NCBI RefSeq assembly: GCF_014698035.1
Contig: NZ_JACJSF010000086.1
Coordinates: 1 to 33,932 of the forward strand
DNA from: Desmonostoc muscorum FACHB-395
GTDB lineage: Bacteria; Cyanobacteriota; Cyanobacteriia; Cyanobacteriales; Nostocaceae
Length of the DNA: 33,932 bases
Direction: 5' to 3'
The notes beneath the pieces are model-generated. The model did no database searches and was not told the origin of the DNA. It worked only from the letters and a program-made list of their open reading frames with translations. Made by a program: the position numbers and the translations under genes. Of the stretch, positions 31,260 to 33,932 are shown piece after piece. Numbering within the stretch: position 1 is the first letter of the stretch; each line of letters begins with the position of its first letter.

Positions 31260-31418
31260 TATTATCCTTTATTGGGTTAAAGCGAGTTTAAATTAATCAT
31301 GGCAACCATGTCTTTCGCATAAATCCTTGTAAGCCTTGGCATCTGTTCAAAGTCACAAATGCCGTCTAGGATGCGGTAATATTTGGGGGTTCTATTAGCT
31401 TCTTTGTGCGGAGTTAGT

Positions 31419-33932
31419 CTATCTCAAATCACTCTTCTTGGCATTTCTACATACTCGAATTTGTGGAATCACAACAAACCAATTCTCCGAAATTTTTCCT
31501 GTTATGTCATCTCTCTTAGTATGGTGATATAGATATCGGACTGTTACTTCACCAGGCTGAAACTGGAACTGTCCAGGAAAAATACCTTTATGCTTAAGAA
31601 GTTGTGTTCCCCTCTTTGATAGACGACCAATTTCATTATTATTTGGTGTGAAAATTCTCCAAGCATTATTATGGTTATTTCCTCTTAACTCAATAACATC
31701 ACCCTCACATAACTTTTTAATAACATTTTGTCTATCTTGAGTGTTTTCATATCCTAAATAAACATTACTTGGAGCTAAATCAAAGTAACGCATTAACTGA
31801 GGAAGTTGAGTTTCACTATAATCAATAACCTCTGAAGTTAAACCAGCTTGCTGTACAAATAAATTCTGCTGAGTAGAACAAACAATTAATTCTTCTTTGG
31901 CGCGAGTCATAGCAACATAAAAGAGTCGTCGTTCTGATTCCATCTCATTGCAATTAGTTTTAAATCCATCACCTAAAAGTATGACTTTACGGAACTCCAA
32001 ACCTTTTGAACCATGACAGCTAGTAACTAAGACTGAGTTATCTTCTAGGAAGGATTCACCATTTTCATTAAACTCAAATATAGCAGTCAATATTTCATCA
32101 ACGCTAATAGGTAGTACAATATCTTCAAACCCATAGCCTCGTTCTTTATCTAAATCTCTAGCAATATTTATTAAGATTTTAACAGTAGGTTCTGTTAAGC
32201 TACGACCAGTACGTTCAAAAAACGCCTCAAATCTTTTCTGAACTAATTCTTCAGGATTTAAAACTAGGCTATAGTCTTTCTGTAAAGCATTAATTAGTAA
32301 ACGAGTGCAACGGTTTTTTAATAGTGGAATAGTATTATTTTTTAGGGCATAAGTAGATATACTTTCTCTTTCTAAAAGCAAGCGGATAGGACTCAAATCA
32401 TCCCAACGAATAGCTAAAATAGCGATTTCATGAGGAGCAATCCCTACGTTGACCCAAGATTGAATTTTGTCTTTAACCCATCCTGCTTGTTGTGATAAAT
32501 TATTGAACTTTAAAGCGGAGACTGCCTCTCCTCTTAATCCTTGGCGTTCGGAGTTAATACGAACTTGCTCTTCTGGAGCCTGTTTACAGCGTATTAAGTT
32601 ATTTTGGATAAGACAATTAGCAGTTTCAATAATATTTTCTGTAGAGCGGTAATTTTCGTTAAGTAGTAATCGTTTTGCTTTATATTCTTCTTGGAATTGA
32701 AGGATATATCTAGTATCAGCACCTTGAAACGTAAAAACATTTTGGTCATCATCTCCAATAACACAGAGATTAATTTGTACCGACTGGGTTTTATCCTCAG
32801 ATTGATTTAAGCCAGAAATTGCCTTAATTAAACGATATTCTTTCTCAGTGACATCCTGGTATTCATCAACAAATATATATTCTAATTTTCCTAATAATTG
32901 AATTCGCCGTGCTTGAGTATCTTCATCTGCATCTTCAAATTCTTCGCCTTTTTCAATTAATTCGCAAGCTTCAACCAAAAGCCGATCAAAATTTATTGTC
33001 TGAGTTCCTCTGTATTCACCTACCGTCCGTCCCAAAAGTGATAAGGCTAAACCGTGGAAAGTAAAGACCCGAATTCGTGATGCTTGTTCGCCAATCAAAT
33101 TACGCAACCGCAACCGTAATTCTCTAACTGCATTACGGTTGTAAGCTAAAACAAGAATACGCTTCGGCTCAACTCGCTTAACCTTTACAAGATAAGCAAT
33201 CCGGTGAACAATAGTTCTTGTTTTACCAGAACCAGGGCCTGCTATCACTGCCATTGTCGGGTCTGAAGCTAAAACAATTTCTTTTTGAGCAGGGTTAAGC
33301 GGTTCTAGAATACGGTTATAGTCTTCTGGAAGAATCGGTCTGATAATCTCTTGTGCCAAAAATTGGTAATTTGAAACGAATTCTTCTTGATTTGTGCCAA
33401 AGTAATCACGAACAAATTGCTGACGCTGTTCATTTAACTTTAACTGACCATACTTCACCATGTAATGAGTGCGACGAGTTTGTTCATCATAGTGAGCTTC
33501 AACTTCAGGGTAACGGCGTTTTACTCTGGAAACACTTGCGTTTTTTATGACACGGACTTTCAGCGACTGTTGAAAGAGATTCAGCCCATCACTTAATCGA
33601 ATGATTTTCCTCTGGTGCAGCCACAAAAGAATAACTTCTAACTCTTCATTATTCCAGTCAAGTTGAGTTTTTTGGGTAACTTCTTTAGCAAGTTTACCTA
33701 ATTCATACTTCAGAGGTAATCTTGCCCCTGTTGTATCTTTCAACGCTTGATATAAAACTTCCAATACTGTAATTGTTAGAATTTTATGCTTAGGTAAATG
33801 CTCTACAACTTCCATTTCTCCTAAACGAACCACATCACTAGAAATTCTACTTAACTTTAGCCATTTTTGAGCAACCCAACCTTCCAAAATATCTATGATG
33901 TTGGATGCTCTGATTTTTTTACTATTGTCTGG
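31419..33932 (-). CDS. UvrD/Rep-type helicase, C-terminal part of a larger protein (5' end outside window)
   Basis: The minus-strand frame is open to the window edge: fifteen more codons precede the TTG at 33887, so the gene begins outside. The visible part has the superfamily 1A motifs: Walker A AGPGSGKT, FVDEYQD (motif II), GDDDQNVFTFQGA (III), NYRS (IV), CHGSKGLEF (V) and YVAMTRAKEEL (VI). About 200 residues precede Walker A, with winged-helix-like stretches (LTITVLEVLYQAL, EVILLWLHQRKIIRLSDGL), as in the linker of long cyanobacterial RecQ-UvrD fusion helicases. A 100-residue C-terminal domain (EGDVIELRGNN, GEVTVRYLYHHTK) is OB-like. It unwinds DNA with ATP in repair or recombination. The RecQ half is inference and can be tested with the neighbouring sequence. 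Confidence 0.88.
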   Translation of the reverse strand, partial: PDNSKKIRASNIIDILEGWVAQKWLKLSRISSDVVRLGEMEVVEHLPKHKILTITVLEVLYQALKDTTGARLPLKYELGKLAKEVTQKTQLDWNNEELEVILLWLHQRKIIRLSDGLNLFQQSLKVRVIKNASVSRVKRRYPEVEAHYDEQTRRTHYMVKYGQLKLNEQRQQFVRDYFGTNQEEFVSNYQFLAQEIIRPILPEDYNRILEPLNPAQKEIVLASDPTMAVIAGPGSGKTRTIVHRIAYLVKVKRVEPKRILVLAYNRNAVRELRLRLRNLIGEQASRIRVFTFHGLALSLLGRTVGEYRGTQTINFDRLLVEACELIEKGEEFEDADEDTQARRIQLLGKLEYIFVDEYQDVTEKEYRLIKAISGLNQSEDKTQSVQINLCVIGDDDQNVFTFQGADTRYILQFQEEYKAKRLLLNENYRSTENIIETANCLIQNNLIRCKQAPEEQVRINSERQGLRGEAVSALKFNNLSQQAGWVKDKIQSWVNVGIAPHEIAILAIRWDDLSPIRLLLERESISTYALKNNTIPLLKNRCTRLLINALQKDYSLVLNPEELVQKRFEAFFERTGRSLTEPTVKILINIARDLDKERGYGFEDIVLPISVDEILTAIFEFNENGESFLEDNSVLVTSCHGSKGLEFRKVILLGDGFKTNCNEMESERRLFYVAMTRAKEELIVCSTQQNLFVQQAGLTSEVIDYSETQLPQLMRYFDLAPSNVYLGYENTQDRQNVIKKLCEGDVIELRGNNHNNAWRIFTPNNNEIGRLSKRGTQLLKHKGIFPGQFQFQPGEVTVRYLYHHTKRDDITGKISENWFVVIPQIRVCRNAKKSDLR

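Noticed and set aside
31320..31375. Further copy of repeat A before the helicase gene
   Set aside because: Only about 20 bases (ATGCCGTCT and nearby) resemble it, too few to support the call.

Overview
The window looks like chromosomal or plasmid DNA of a filamentous, Nostoc/Anabaena-type cyanobacterium. The reasons are many GCGATCGC (HIP1) octamers, a NucA/NuiA nuclease-inhibitor pair closely resembling that of Anabaena, an SLH-DUF3370 surface protein, a PEP-CTERM protein, and short dispersed Nostoc-type repeats. There are no rRNA or tRNA genes. Most genes are single transcription units with long spacers, as is usual for accessory DNA in this group.

Layout. 1-1182 (minus): 5' part of a group II intron whose reverse-transcriptase ORF breaks off at a second intron-like 5' end, so possibly a twintron. 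1.4-5.6 kb (minus): an Rpn-type nuclease, a Cys-motif protein, a PD-(D/E)xK nuclease with a duplicated N-terminal module, a 58-aa peptide gene under a large inverted-repeat operator, an XRE regulator with a related half-site in its own promoter, and a decayed paralogue of the peptide. Several of these genes are separated by hairpins built from paired HIP1 octamers. 5.8-8.2 kb: a MATE exporter and a second Rpn-like gene. 8.2-9.9 kb: an intact IscB RNA-guided nuclease with its omega-RNA region upstream and matching hairpins at both ends. 9.9-13.8 kb: small and hypothetical genes, a secreted thermonuclease with an Excalibur domain, a GIY-YIG protein and HU.

13.8-16.4 kb is a debris zone. It holds truncated DHFR-family, acyl-CoA dehydrogenase and HNH genes cut next to dispersed repeats, around an intact lactate/malate-dehydrogenase-like gene. 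16.8-21.5 kb: a YdcF/SanA protein, a frameshifted nucA, convergent nuiA with a co-directional exported protein, and an S1/P1 nuclease. 21.5-25 kb: repeat arms A and B, contiguous at 16.5 kb, here flank a cupin gene; then the SLH-DUF3370 protein. 25-33.9 kb: metallophosphoesterase, PEP-CTERM protein, GNAT, a second thermonuclease with an altered active site, a membrane/HNH-like protein, a ribbon-helix-helix protein, a CPBP protease and the C-terminal part of a UvrD-type helicase that runs off the window.

The recurrent themes are nucleases (secreted NucA, S1/P1 and thermonuclease; intracellular IscB, GIY-YIG, PD-(D/E)xK and HNH) and gene erosion at dispersed repeats. No database search was possible. 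Family calls rest on recognised motifs and recalled family sequences.
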